Part shown: in pieces, positions 24,862 to 34,070 of the stretch
Numbering within the stretch: the first letter of the stretch is position 1
How the letters are laid out: every line of letters starts with the position of its first letter
NCBI GenBank assembly: GCA_037191015.1
Contig: JBBCKD010000027.1
Span: 639,860-703,859, forward strand
Length of the DNA stretch: 64,000 nucleotides
Source of the DNA: Ravibacter sp037191015
GTDB taxonomy: Bacteria > Bacteroidota > Bacteroidia > Cytophagales > Spirosomataceae
Direction of reading: 5' to 3'
Program-made: the position numbers and the translations under genes
The notes under the pieces: generated by a model
What the model was told of the DNA's origin: nothing
The model's input: the letters and a program-made list of their open reading frames with translations, nothing else
The model's database searches: none

Positions 24862-26388
24862 GTGGGCATTATAATAAGACAGAGTCTGAAAGCAAGCTTC
24901 GGCTTTTATCTCGGCGCGTTGATCGGGATTATCAATCAGATGTTCGTTTCAACGCATTTTCTGAGTGTAGAACAGCTTGCTATCTCGCGGTTGCTCATCG
25001 AAAATGCAATATTATTTGCCACTTTCTCTCACCTGGGGGCCCCGTTTATCGCAGATAAGTTCTTCGGTTATTTCCGGGACGACCAGGAACAGCATCACGG
25101 ATTGTTTGTTTTCCTGACCGGGCTTCCGCTGATAGGCGGCGGGTTGTTCACCTTGCTCTACCTGCTTTTCACACCTGCTATTAAAACCTACTTTTCCCGG
25201 CACTCGCCTCTTCTTGTCGACTATCACTACCTGATCATTCCTTTTACTTTTCTCTGGACTTACATCCTGATACTGGAGTCATACTGCCGGAACCATTCCC
25301 GCATCGCCATTCCCAGCTTCATCAGGGAAGTTTATTTCAGGGTTGCCAATGTCCTTTTAATCCTGATGTTCGGATGGGGCTGGTATAATTTTGACATGCT
25401 GCTTTACCTGATCCTGGCGGCTTACGCCATGGCGATCATCGCGCTGATCTTCTACATTTCAAAGCTCGGCAAGCTCTATATAAAATGGCCGGGCAAAAAA
25501 AAATTCAGCAGGGACCAGGTTAAAGCAATGCTGGGCTATGGGGCTTTCACGCTTCTCGGAGGACTGGGAGTCAATATTATCCTCACCATCGACAGGTCGA
25601 TGCTCGCCGGGGAAGAAGGGCTGGTCAGCGCCGGTATCTTCATTATTGCCTCCTATATCGCAGGTATTATCGAAATCCCGAAAAAAGCGATCTCGCAAAT
25701 CTCGATCCCCTACCTGTCAGACGCCCTGCGGCTCGGGAATCACCGGGAAGTCAGGCAGCTGACCCAAAAGTCTGCCCTTCACCAACTGCTGGTCGGTGGA
25801 ATATTCTTCCTGATCCTCTGGGTCAACATCGACGAACTTTTCCGGTTTCTGCCAAAAGGAGATACTTACGCGGGCGGCAAATACGTTGTTCTCCTGATAG
25901 GCCTTGTGAAATTATTCGATATCGGCACAGGGCTCAATACTGAAATCATTCTGTATTCCAAATATTTCAGATGGTCTACTGTGCTTATCGTTTCGGCAGC
26001 TGTCGTGTCGTTTTTACTGAACCTGGCGCTCATTCCCACTCTGGGATATAACGGAGCTGCCCTTGCAACGGCCGTTACGACGTTCGGATTGTCGGCCAGC
26101 AAATTAGGTATGGTATGGAGCAAATTCAGGATGCAACCTTTTACTATGGCAACTCTTAAACTCCTGATCGTTTTCGGAGTATTGTATGCGCTCACGTTAC
26201 CGTTTGAAGCTACTTTAGAAAACCCGCTCCACGCCCTGGCGATGATCCTTCTAAAATCGGGCGTGCTTTTGACAGCTTTCGCAGTTATGGTCTACATTCT
26301 CAACATTTCACCCGATGCAAATCAGCTCCTAAAAAACCTTTTGATGAAGCTGCCGGGAAATAAGTCATCAAAGCGTGATTCTGAATAA
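24862..26388 (+). CDS. polysaccharide flippase (Wzx/MATE-like)
   Basis: 508 residues starting at GTG, with about twelve to fourteen hydrophobic segments throughout and few charged loops, the pattern of O-antigen/polysaccharide flippases of the MOP superfamily. Conserved-looking pieces are 'GFYLGALIGIINQMF' at the start and 'LGYNGAALATAVTTFG' near residue 395, which matches the repeat of these proteins. It would move lipid-linked oligosaccharides across the inner membrane. The next methyltransferase overlaps it by one base. Confidence 0.8.
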   Translation: MGIIIRQSLKASFGFYLGALIGIINQMFVSTHFLSVEQLAISRLLIENAILFATFSHLGAPFIADKFFGYFRDDQEQHHGLFVFLTGLPLIGGGLFTLLYLLFTPAIKTYFSRHSPLLVDYHYLIIPFTFLWTYILILESYCRNHSRIAIPSFIREVYFRVANVLLILMFGWGWYNFDMLLYLILAAYAMAIIALIFYISKLGKLYIKWPGKKKFSRDQVKAMLGYGAFTLLGGLGVNIILTIDRSMLAGEEGLVSAGIFIIASYIAGIIEIPKKAISQISIPYLSDALRLGNHREVRQLTQKSALHQLLVGGIFFLILWVNIDELFRFLPKGDTYAGGKYVVLLIGLVKLFDIGTGLNTEIILYSKYFRWSTVLIVSAAVVSFLLNLALIPTLGYNGAALATAVTTFGLSASKLGMVWSKFRMQPFTMATLKLLIVFGVLYALTLPFEATLENPLHALAMILLKSGVLLTAFAVMVYILNISPDANQLLKNLLMKLPGNKSSKRDSE

Positions 26389-27032
26389 TGATAAGAAAGA
26401 TAAAGAACATTATCTGGTCATTCCTGGACCGGATCGGGATCGGCGGATATGTATCACTCCATCTCTATAGCGCATTGAAAAAATACGGATGGCTCAGAAG
26501 CTACCGTGAAAAACAGTCTGTCGACAAAGATGGCAACCCGATTCCATGGTATACCTACCCGTTTACAGAGTTTATCAGGACACGGCTGCGGCCCGATTTT
26601 ACGGTATTCGAGTACGGATCCGGAAACTCGACCCTCTGGTACGCCAGCCGGATATCGTCTATTACGGCTGTAGAACATGAAAGAGAATGGTTCGAGTTTA
26701 TGAAGCCTAAACTACCCGGCAATGCGAACATTATTTATCGTGAACGAGGCCCCGGGTATATCCGGGCAGTAGGCGAAAAAGACACAAAATACCAGATGAT
26801 CATAGTAGACGGGCGCGACCGGGTAAAAAGTGCTTTGTACGCCGTTAAATACTTAACAGACGACGGGGTACTGATACTTGACAATTCCGAGCGCGACTGG
26901 TACATGGCGGCTAAAGATTACCTCAGGCAAAGCGGTTTCAAAAGTATCGATTTCACAGGTATGGTGCCGATTGTACCGATCGAATCCACTACTTCTGTCT
27001 TTTACCGGGAAAATAATTGTCTCGGCATCTGA
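26388..27032 (+). CDS. SAM-dependent methyltransferase-like protein
   Basis: 214 residues. Motif I 'VFEYGSGNSTLWYASR' near residue 75, 'VEHEREWFEF' (acidic residue after strand 2), 'MIIVDGRDRVKSA' and 'VLILDNSERDWY' give a class I methyltransferase fold. The start codon shares a base with the flippase stop, so it is coupled to it; a role in glycan modification is inferred from this context. Confidence 0.78.
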   Translation: MIRKIKNIIWSFLDRIGIGGYVSLHLYSALKKYGWLRSYREKQSVDKDGNPIPWYTYPFTEFIRTRLRPDFTVFEYGSGNSTLWYASRISSITAVEHEREWFEFMKPKLPGNANIIYRERGPGYIRAVGEKDTKYQMIIVDGRDRVKSALYAVKYLTDDGVLILDNSERDWYMAAKDYLRQSGFKSIDFTGMVPIVPIESTTSVFYRENNCLGI

Positions 27033-27041
27033 GCAGGCTGC

Positions 27042-27491
27042 TTACCGGATCCATTCCACGGTATGTTCCTTTCCCCGGAAAACAAAGCTGTCGCCCGCGG
27101 CCTTGCCTAAAAGGCTCTTTCCCAACGGGGACTGCACCGATACTACCAGTACCGTCCCGGTTCCGGTTTCAATAGCCCCCAGGCTCACGGCGATCAATAT
27201 CTTTCCGAAAGAAGTTTCCACCAGGCTGCCAGGCTGTACCTGCCCGGAAGCGGCAGTTTTCTCTATCCGTTCCAACAAGCCCAGGTCCTGCATGATCTGG
27301 TGGTACCGTCCTGCGTACATATCCCGGTCGAGCTGGGCCATTGCACGGCCGGTCTCATATTTATCTCCCATGCTGCTTTTACCTTCCGAATTGGCCGCCT
27401 CCTGGGCCGCATCCATCGCCGCCTTAGCTTCCGCAGCAAGTTCCGATATCCTGAGCTTTACGGTATTCAGCAGGTGCTCTTTCTCTGTCAT
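27042..27491 (-). CDS. GreA/GreB-like transcription elongation factor family protein
   Basis: 149 residues: an N-terminal coiled coil (about 1-75) and a C-terminal FKBP-like Gre domain ('GSLVETSFGKILIAVSLG', 'VVSVQSPLGKSLLGKAAGD'). It is the short Bacteroidota form, often mislabelled 3-oxoacyl-ACP synthase in databases. The coiled coil lacks the complete acidic tip of GreA, so transcript cleavage stimulation is uncertain. Confidence 0.75.
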   Translation of the reverse strand: MTEKEHLLNTVKLRISELAAEAKAAMDAAQEAANSEGKSSMGDKYETGRAMAQLDRDMYAGRYHQIMQDLGLLERIEKTAASGQVQPGSLVETSFGKILIAVSLGAIETGTGTVLVVSVQSPLGKSLLGKAAGDSFVFRGKEHTVEWIR

Positions 27492-27635
27492 TTAATTATC
27501 TGTCAGCGCTTTAGGAGCTCTTCCATCGGAAAAGCAAAGTCAAATTTGAAAATTCAGCTCCAATAATACAAAAACCGGGTCGCCCTGTCGTCAATAAGAA
27601 AACAGCAGGCTATAGTCCGAATCTGCGGTTTTTAT

Positions 27636-27656
27636 GTAATAAAATTTTAATATTAC
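27636..27656. promoter_or_regulatory. inverted repeat upstream of the ethanolamine-type permease
   Basis: GTAATA (27636-27641) and TATTAC (27651-27656) are perfect inverted arms around a 9-bp AT-only centre, about 70 bp before the permease ATG. Candidate operator; no promoter consensus is recognisable next to it. Confidence 0.35.
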
Positions 27657-27724
27657 GTCATTGCAAAAAATTTTATTCCACAGTTAGCGATCATATCTCC
27701 CGGCGCCTTTAAGGTTGATTTTTT

Positions 27725-29044
27725 ATGGCTTCTATCCAAGACTCACCCTCATCTCTCAAAAAAGTACTAAAACCCATACACTTGTGGGCCATCGCCGTAG
27801 GCCTGGTTATTTCCGGTGATTACTTCGGATGGAACTACGGATGGTCAACCGCCGGGACCGTAGGGTTTCTCATCGCCACCATCGTCATCACTATCCTGTA
27901 TGTAACGTTCATATTCAGCTTTACCGAGCTGACTACCATGATCCCGCAGGCCGGAGGACCTTTTTCATACGCCGAAAAAGCGCTCGGCCCTTTCTGGGGG
28001 CTCGCCGCCGGCTATGCGACGCTTGTAGAGTTCCTGCTCGCTCCGCCGGCCATTGCTTTTGCGCTGGGAAGTTACGTCCACTTTCTCTATCCCAACATAC
28101 CGGTCCTCACTTCCGCCATCGCCAGCTATGTTATCTTTACGGTTATCAACCTCCTGGGTGTAAAGGAGTCGGCCACGTTTACGCTTTTTATTACGATTTT
28201 AGCCGTAGGAGAGCTGCTGCTTTTTATGGGGATCGTCGTCCCCAGCTTTGAGATGGAGAACTTTGTAAGAGACGCATTTCCCCTCGACTGGGGCGGTATC
28301 TTTGCTGCCATACCGTTCGCCATCTGGTTTTACCTGGCCATTGAAGGAGTTGCAATGGTGGCCGAGGAAGTCGACGAGCCGCGGAAAAATATCCCGAAAG
28401 GGTATATCTACGGGATTGTGACCCTCGTACTCCTGGCGATGGGCGTCATGATCTTCACCGGAGGCGCCGCCGACTGGCGAAAGCTCAGCAACATAGACTA
28501 CCCGCTACCGGAAACGATAGCGCTCGTTCTCGGCAAGAATAACCCGCTTACCAAGATTTTCGCCAGCATAGGCCTGTTCGGACTGATCGCCTCCTTTCAT
28601 AGCATCATGTTCGGCTATTCCAGGGAAATTTTTGCCATGGCCCGGGCGGGGTATCTTCCAAAGATCCTCTCGCGCCTGCACCCTAAGTTCCGGACTCCGC
28701 ACTGGGCTTTGCTTGCAGGAGGCGGCGTAGGGTTTCTTTCCCTGCTAACCGGTACCACCGGCCAGGTGATCACCCTTTCGGCCATAGGAGCCGTAGCCAT
28801 GTATATTATCAGCATGATCAGCCTTTTTGTGCTGAGAAAAAAAGAACCTCATGCCGACCGGCCGTTCCTTACCCCTTTCTATCCCTGGTTCCCCGGAATT
28901 GCGCTGGCGCTTTCGCTCTTTTCTTTCTTTGCCATCGCCTGGTTCAACCCCGTCGAAACCGGCATCTTCCTCGGTTTACTGGTGTTGTTCCTGGCCGGCT
29001 ACAGGTTTTTCAGGCACCGCGACACACCGGAGGCCGGCGCCTGA
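27725..29044 (+). CDS. ethanolamine permease-like APC transporter
   Basis: 439 residues, twelve membrane segments, amino acid/polyamine/organocation superfamily. The first segments 'HLWAIAVGLVISGDYFGWNYGW' and 'TTMIPQAGGPFSYAEKALGP', and 'AEEVDEPRKNIPKGY' after TM6, match the ethanolamine permease (Eat) subgroup closely. No ethanolamine ammonia-lyase (eutBC) is in the window, so another amine remains possible. Confidence 0.82.
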   Translation: MASIQDSPSSLKKVLKPIHLWAIAVGLVISGDYFGWNYGWSTAGTVGFLIATIVITILYVTFIFSFTELTTMIPQAGGPFSYAEKALGPFWGLAAGYATLVEFLLAPPAIAFALGSYVHFLYPNIPVLTSAIASYVIFTVINLLGVKESATFTLFITILAVGELLLFMGIVVPSFEMENFVRDAFPLDWGGIFAAIPFAIWFYLAIEGVAMVAEEVDEPRKNIPKGYIYGIVTLVLLAMGVMIFTGGAADWRKLSNIDYPLPETIALVLGKNNPLTKIFASIGLFGLIASFHSIMFGYSREIFAMARAGYLPKILSRLHPKFRTPHWALLAGGGVGFLSLLTGTTGQVITLSAIGAVAMYIISMISLFVLRKKEPHADRPFLTPFYPWFPGIALALSLFSFFAIAWFNPVETGIFLGLLVLFLAGYRFFRHRDTPEAGA

Positions 29045-29104
29045 AACGAGCCCATGAACCTAAACCCGGGACCGCTCGTTATCTTTTAAAACAAATCGTT
29101 ATCA

Positions 29105-29413
29105 ATGAAAAAAATGCACGCTACTGATTTAACTGAAGAAATAGAAAGCACGCTGGCACTAGCCGACCGTATGGCCATCGAACGGACCAAACTATCAAAC
29201 GAGCGGACTTTTTTATCTTATCTAAGAACTACCCTGGCGCTATTGGGCGCCGGTGTAACCATCATACGCCTGGATGTTCTTGAGAAAGTATACGATCTCG
29301 GCGTGATCTGCCTGGCCATGGCCCCGGTTATACTTGCATTCGCCATATACCGGTTTATATACAACAGGAGGCGCTTCAACAGGTTTTTCACCGATCCTTC
29401 AAAATCAAATTAA
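29105..29413 (+). CDS. DUF202 (YidH-like) membrane protein
   Basis: 102 residues. 'LADRMAIERTKLSNERTFLSYLRTTLALLGAG' is the DUF202 signature (ERT-L-x-ER-TxL-x-R), followed by two more hydrophobic segments and a basic tail. Function unknown. The following 150 bp hold the structured promoter of the next unit. Confidence 0.85.
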   Translation: MKKMHATDLTEEIESTLALADRMAIERTKLSNERTFLSYLRTTLALLGAGVTIIRLDVLEKVYDLGVICLAMAPVILAFAIYRFIYNRRRFNRFFTDPSKSN

Positions 29414-29487
29414 GGAAAAAGACGTAAAGTTTTCCTTAAGACTGGATTATTACAGGGTATTCTCAAAAATATTCCAGGCCTATTTCT

Positions 29488-29552
29488 GTTCACCTATTGA
29501 ACAGTTATTTATATTTGAACTGTCATACTAACCTAACAAAAGTCATACTAAC
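29488..29552 (+). promoter_or_regulatory. structured promoter/operator of the coiled-coil/HTH unit
   Basis: A perfect -7 TATATTTG at 29510-29517 is flanked exactly by inverted arms CAGTT (29502-29506) and AACTG (29518-29522). Upstream is another small inverted repeat GTTC...GAAC (29488-29502). Downstream, covering the expected start site near 29524, the 11-mer GTCATACTAAC occurs twice (29522-29532 and 29542-29552), 20 bp apart. No good -33 box. The arrangement suggests a repressor-bound, probably autoregulated promoter. Confidence 0.6.
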
Positions 29553-29564
29553 TCACAAAAAAGG

Positions 29565-29762
29565 ATGGATAATAAAACCAGGAAACAGATTGAGCTTCTA
29601 ATCATCCGGTTGGAAAATGACACTAAAAGACAACTTCAGATATTAAACCTTATTTACGAAAGAGCTTCAGAGGAACAGATAAACTCCATCTTGGACCGGG
29701 TAAATCGAAATAAGGACACGATTGGAAAACTAAAAAAAGGATTAACTGAAGGAGATAATTAA
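29565..29762 (+). CDS. small coiled-coil protein, unknown function
   Basis: 65 residues, almost entirely charged/hydrophobic heptads ('IELLIIRLEN', 'EEQINSILDRVNRNKDTIGKL'), predicted as a helical hairpin. Starts at an ATG 13 bp after the second direct repeat of the operator and is followed 24 bp later by an HTH protein gene, so it is likely the first gene of a two-gene unit. AT-richer than the flanking genes. I do not recognise the family. Confidence 0.6.
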   Translation: MDNKTRKQIELLIIRLENDTKRQLQILNLIYERASEEQINSILDRVNRNKDTIGKLKKGLTEGDN

Positions 29763-29785
29763 TCCCTTCCCAGGTGCATAAGAAT

Positions 29786-30106
29786 ATGAAACCATTAATA
29801 GAAATGACAAAAGAGGAAATCGGAGCGCTTACCCCTGAAGAGGTAGCCGCTATCGTTGCTGAAAGTAACGCTGAATCCGACAAGCTTCATCAGGAAGTAC
29901 TTGACTTTCTATATAACAACGGAGAAATTATTGATCTGGGTAAATGGGTCACACTGAAAGAGTATAAAGAGCGCTTTGGACTGAAAAGCATCAATATTAT
30001 CACTAACTGGATACGAAGGGGTGTCATACCGCCAGAGAATGTGAGGACTATTGAAGCGCTTAACGGTATCCGGCTTGTTAAGGCGGTTCCCTATAAAGAA
30101 GCCTGA
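29786..30106 (+). CDS. small winged-helix/HTH protein
   Basis: 106 residues from the ATG at 29786 (a GTG at 29774 is possible). An acidic N-terminal helix precedes an excisionase/MerR-like DNA-binding pattern: 'WVTLKEYKERFGLKS' (first helices), 'INIITNWIRRGVIP' (recognition helix and turn), 'NGIRLVKAVPY' (wing). Probably a DNA-binding regulator of its own structured promoter. It is not recognised as part of a toxin-antitoxin or phage system. A terminator-like hairpin follows. Confidence 0.65.
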   Translation: MKPLIEMTKEEIGALTPEEVAAIVAESNAESDKLHQEVLDFLYNNGEIIDLGKWVTLKEYKERFGLKSINIITNWIRRGVIPPENVRTIEALNGIRLVKAVPYKEA

Positions 30107-30145
30107 TGTTGATCGGGGTAAGAAACCGGACATAACATCTCTCTG

Positions 30146-30179
30146 AAACCGTCCGAAAGCTTCACCGGTTTTTATTTTT
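30146..30179 (+). terminator. probable terminator of the coiled-coil/HTH unit
   Basis: aaaccg (30146-30151) pairs with cggttt (30166-30171); an inner gaa/ttc pairing shortens the loop. A T-rich run (30168-30179) follows. It separates the small unit from murD. Confidence 0.6.
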
Positions 30180-30252
30180 CCAAGAATCGGTTGAGCCGGT
30201 TTGCAAATGAGTCCAAAATAGCGCGAAATTTAGGGCTCAATTTCATCTTCAG

Positions 30253-31605
30253 ATGGCACCCCAACAAAAACTGATTATACTGGGTGGTGGCGAAAGCGGC
30301 ACCGGAGCGGCCCTTCTTGGCAAATCGAAAGGCTTTGACGTATTCTTGTCAGATAAAAGTACTCTTCAGGAAAAATACAGGAATATCCTTGTCAGTCACG
30401 CCATACCTTTTGAAGAAGGCGGGCACAGCGAACCGGTCATCCTGGCGGCAGACCTGGTGATCAAGAGCCCGGGTATACCCGACGACGCCGACCTGGTCAC
30501 AAAATTGCATAAAAATGGGATTCCGGTTATTTCCGAAATCGAGTTTGCAAGCCGCTATACTTCCGCCAGGCTCATCGCGATCACAGGCAGCAACGGTAAA
30601 ACCACCACGACGCTCCTGACTTACCACCTGCTCAGGTCGGCAGGCCTTTCTGTGGGACTGGCCGGGAATATCGGCGAAAGCTTTGCACAGCAGGTCCTGG
30701 AAAAAGATTTCGACTTTTATGTACTGGAGCTCAGCAGCTTCCAGCTGGACAATATGTACGATTTCAGAGCAGATATCGCGGTGCTGCTCAATATCACACC
30801 CGACCACCTCGACAGGTACAAGTACAGCTTCGACCTTTATACGCAGTCAAAATTCCGCATCGTCCAGAACCAGACCCCGCACGACACATTCATTTTCAAT
30901 ACCGACGATGCTACCCTGACCGGGGAACTCGGAAAAAGGAACCTCCCTGCCAGGCAGCTGCCTGTTTCCCTGAAAGCGGCACAGGCTTCCGGAGGCTTTC
31001 TTTCGGAAGGAAAGCTGAACTTCAGGATACCCGGGAACGTAGAAGACTTTAAAATTGCACTAGGGTGTCTGCCCGTCAAAGGTCCGCACAACTATCTCAA
31101 TGTGATGTGCGCCGTGCTCGCAGCCCTGCAGGCCGGCGTCCGGCCCGAAAGCATAGCCGGCTCACTGGGCACTTTTCAAAATGCCCCGCACCGTCTCGAA
31201 AAAGTGGCGACCATCAACGGGGTAGAATATGTCAACGATTCGAAGGCCACGAATGTCGATTCGGTATATTACGCCCTTCAAAGCTTCGATTCGCCGATCA
31301 TTCTGCTCCTGGGCGGCGTAGATAAAGGCAATGACTATGACGCTATAAAAGAGCTGGTAACCAGCAAGGTCAAAGGTGTTGTAGCACTTGGCAGGGACAA
31401 TGCCAAACTGGAAACCTATTTTAAAGACCTGACGCCGGCTTTCTTTTCGACCGACGACCTGGACCGCGCCATAGCCACGGCAAGCGAATGGGCTGTTCCC
31501 GGCGATGTGGTCCTGCTCTCGCCTGCATGCGCAAGCTTTGATCTTTTTAAAAATTACGAGGACCGCGGTAACCGGTTCAGAGAAGCGACTCTAAAACTAG
31601 CCTGA
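30253..31605 (+). CDS. murD: UDP-N-acetylmuramoyl-L-alanine--D-glutamate ligase
   Basis: Adds D-Glu to UDP-MurNAc-L-Ala in peptidoglycan precursor synthesis. 450 residues. N-terminal UMA-binding 'ILGGGESGTGAAL', ATP loop 'ITGSNGKTTTTLLTY' near 114, 'NITPDHLDRY' and the C-terminal 'VNDSKATNVDSVYYAL' typical of MurD are intact. It heads a murD-ftsW-murG run; mraY, usually just upstream, is missing. Confidence 0.96.
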   Translation: MAPQQKLIILGGGESGTGAALLGKSKGFDVFLSDKSTLQEKYRNILVSHAIPFEEGGHSEPVILAADLVIKSPGIPDDADLVTKLHKNGIPVISEIEFASRYTSARLIAITGSNGKTTTTLLTYHLLRSAGLSVGLAGNIGESFAQQVLEKDFDFYVLELSSFQLDNMYDFRADIAVLLNITPDHLDRYKYSFDLYTQSKFRIVQNQTPHDTFIFNTDDATLTGELGKRNLPARQLPVSLKAAQASGGFLSEGKLNFRIPGNVEDFKIALGCLPVKGPHNYLNVMCAVLAALQAGVRPESIAGSLGTFQNAPHRLEKVATINGVEYVNDSKATNVDSVYYALQSFDSPIILLLGGVDKGNDYDAIKELVTSKVKGVVALGRDNAKLETYFKDLTPAFFSTDDLDRAIATASEWAVPGDVVLLSPACASFDLFKNYEDRGNRFREATLKLA

Positions 31606-31618
31606 ATCTTTTTCGACA

Positions 31619-32776
31619 ATGGATGCGGATAACAACATCAACAGCAGCTTCCCGGCAAAAAGCTGGATCGCCCGGAATCTCAAAGGAGATAAGTACATAT
31701 GGGCAATCGCCATTACGATACTCCTGCTCAGCATACCGTTTGTCTACAGCTCGAGCGTGCAGGAAGCCTACAGGTTGCGCGGCGGCAATACGGAGTATTA
31801 CCTGTACAAGCACATAGCCCACATTGTGGCGGCGTTAATGATCATGTTCCTGGTACACCTGGTGCCGTATACAAAGTTCATACGTTTCACACGCCTCGGG
31901 GTATTCATCTCAATTCCTCTTCTCCTGCTTGCGGTCTTCGCCGGCTCGTCGGTAAACGACGCCGCGCGCTGGATAGAGATCCCGCTTGTAGGCTACAGGT
32001 TCCAGCCTTCCGAGTTCGCCAAAATTGCGCTTATCACCCACCTTGCGCTGGTACTCGCCCGGCATATCAAAGGCGGCTGGACTCCTAAAGAGCTCCTGAC
32101 CGAGCCCATTCTGCTTATCGGGGCTATCTGCTTCCTGATCGCGCTGAGCAACGTATCGACCGCCGCGCTGCTGGGCGCGGTATCGTTCATGCTGCTTTTC
32201 GTAGGCAAAGTACCGATCAGGTATCTGGCTTTTGCTGCGGGGATACTGATCTTTGTTGCCGGCCTGGCCATCGCATTTAAAGCAGGCACCAGGACAGGCA
32301 CCGCCCAAAGCCGTATCAAAACCTTTATGAACAAAGATAGCGTCGCCTACCAGTCGGAACGTTCTTACATGGCTATGGCGGGCGGAGGCTTGTTTGGCAA
32401 AGGAGTTGGAAAAAGTACCGAGAGGCGGTTTCTTCCCGAATCAAACAAGGATTTTATCTACGCCATCACTGTTGAGGAAGGAGGAACGCTCGTAGGCGGG
32501 ATATTGATTTTTCTCTACCTGGCCCTTCTGTACCGCGGCTTACAGGTGATCAAAACAGCGCGAAAGCCCTTTGGAGGGCTGCTGTCGATGGGACATACTA
32601 TCGGCATCGTCTTCCAGGCGCTCTGTACCATGGCCGTAACGGTGGGGCTTCTGCCTGTGACAGGCCAGAACCTGCCCCTGTTCAGTCTTGGAGGAAACTC
32701 CATGATACTGACTGCGCTGGCTATGGGCATGATCCTGAGCGCCAGCCGGGGCGAATTTGACGAAGTGAATGTTTAA
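31619..32776 (+). CDS. ftsW: FtsW-type lipid II polymerase
   Basis: SEDS-family peptidoglycan glycosyltransferase of the divisome. 385 residues with about ten membrane helices. The family blocks 'RWIEIPLVGYRFQPSEFAKI' near residue 120, 'AGGGLFGKGVGKSTERRFLPES' near 256 and 'TVGLLPVTGQNLPLFSLGG' near 340 are present. Placement between murD and murG identifies it as FtsW and not RodA. 13 bp from murD. Confidence 0.95.
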   Translation: MDADNNINSSFPAKSWIARNLKGDKYIWAIAITILLLSIPFVYSSSVQEAYRLRGGNTEYYLYKHIAHIVAALMIMFLVHLVPYTKFIRFTRLGVFISIPLLLLAVFAGSSVNDAARWIEIPLVGYRFQPSEFAKIALITHLALVLARHIKGGWTPKELLTEPILLIGAICFLIALSNVSTAALLGAVSFMLLFVGKVPIRYLAFAAGILIFVAGLAIAFKAGTRTGTAQSRIKTFMNKDSVAYQSERSYMAMAGGGLFGKGVGKSTERRFLPESNKDFIYAITVEEGGTLVGGILIFLYLALLYRGLQVIKTARKPFGGLLSMGHTIGIVFQALCTMAVTVGLLPVTGQNLPLFSLGGNSMILTALAMGMILSASRGEFDEVNV

Positions 32777-32796
32777 GACAAAACACAAGTACTGTA

Positions 32797-33903
32797 TTGA
32801 ACTCTGAAAACCCCCGGATCATCATCAGCGGCGGAGGCACGGGCGGACATATTTACCCTGCTATCGCTATCGCCAACGCGCTCAGAGAGATCAGCCCGGG
32901 AGCACAGGTGCTGTTTGTCGGCGCTTTGGGCAAAATGGAGATGGAAAAAGTTCCCAAAGCAGGCTACGAGATCGTCGGGCTGCCCGTAGTGGGCCTGCAG
33001 CGAAGCCTTTCCCCTTCCAACCTTCTCTTTCCCTTTAAGCTGGTCAGGAGCCTCTGGAAAGCGCGGCAGGTGATCAGGGAATTCAATCCGCATGTTGCGG
33101 TAGGCGTAGGCGGATTTGCCAGCGGGCCGCTGCTTCAGATGGCATCCCTGGCCGGGATCCCCACACTTATCCAGGAACAGAATTCGTACGCCGGGATTAC
33201 CAACCGCCTGTTGGCCAGGAAAGCTGCCCGGATTTGTGTCGCCTACCCGGGCATGGAGAAGTTTTTCCCTAAAGAAAAGATACTGCTCACCGGTAATCCT
33301 GTGAGAAAGGACATTATAGACATTTCGGGCAAAAAGGAAACCGCCCTTACGCATTTCGGCCTGTCCGGTTCGCAGAAAACGCTTTTTGTCATGGGTGGCA
33401 GCCTGGGAGCCCGCAGCATCAACGAGAGCATTGAAAGTTCGCTGCAGCTCCTTACGGGGCAGGGTATCCAGGTGATCTGGCAAACCGGGAAGCTCTTTAT
33501 CGACCAGGCCCGGCAAACTATAGCGCAAATGCAGGCAGGGCATCTCGTAAAAGCGTTTGACTTTATTTATGAAATGGACCTGGCTTACGCGGCTGCAGAT
33601 GCAATAGTATCGAGGGCCGGCGCCCTCTCGGTCTCCGAGATCTGCCTCGCCGGCAAACCTGCTATTCTCGTTCCCTACCCTTATGCCTCCGAAGACCACC
33701 AGACCAGCAATGCGCAGGTGCTCGTTTCGGGGCATGCAGCTTTACTGATCAGAGACAGCGATGCAAGGGAGCAGCTTGGACAAAAAGTAGCCGCACTCGT
33801 GGAAGACGAGGAGCTCAGAAAAACGCTGTCCGAAAATTGCCGGTCGCTCGGTTTCCCTGATGCGGCTGCGCAGATCGCTTCCGAGGTGCTCCGCCTGGTT
33901 TAG
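32797..33903 (+). CDS. murG: UDP-GlcNAc:lipid I N-acetylglucosaminyltransferase
   Basis: Makes lipid II from lipid I at the inner membrane. 368 residues starting at TTG, 20 bp after ftsW. N-terminal 'ISGGGTGGHIYPAIAIANAL' (glycine-rich lipid/donor loop), 'GVGGFASGPLLQMA', 'FVMGGSLGARSIN' and C-terminal 'YPYASEDHQTSNAQ' define MurG. The usual next gene, murC, is absent: an AT-rich islet follows. Confidence 0.96.
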   Translation: MNSENPRIIISGGGTGGHIYPAIAIANALREISPGAQVLFVGALGKMEMEKVPKAGYEIVGLPVVGLQRSLSPSNLLFPFKLVRSLWKARQVIREFNPHVAVGVGGFASGPLLQMASLAGIPTLIQEQNSYAGITNRLLARKAARICVAYPGMEKFFPKEKILLTGNPVRKDIIDISGKKETALTHFGLSGSQKTLFVMGGSLGARSINESIESSLQLLTGQGIQVIWQTGKLFIDQARQTIAQMQAGHLVKAFDFIYEMDLAYAAADAIVSRAGALSVSEICLAGKPAILVPYPYASEDHQTSNAQVLVSGHAALLIRDSDAREQLGQKVAALVEDEELRKTLSENCRSLGFPDAAAQIASEVLRLV

Positions 33904-34070
33904 GCTATGCCTTCTTCTATGTTGAAAAACGGGCCCGGAATCTTTTTTATATTTTTATAAGGTAGCTTTAAGGTGATGATCGGCAAATAGAGCCATCCCG
34001 CCAAGCTTCCTGAAGAATACTGTACTTCTCCTTACGTATAAATTGATCTTCCATTTGTTCCTATTCAATT

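Noticed and set aside
27725..29044. Complete ethanolamine utilisation locus
   Set aside because: Only the permease is present; no ammonia-lyase or shell genes in the window.
32773..33735. 320-codon frame antisense to murG
   Set aside because: Shadow of a well-supported sense gene.
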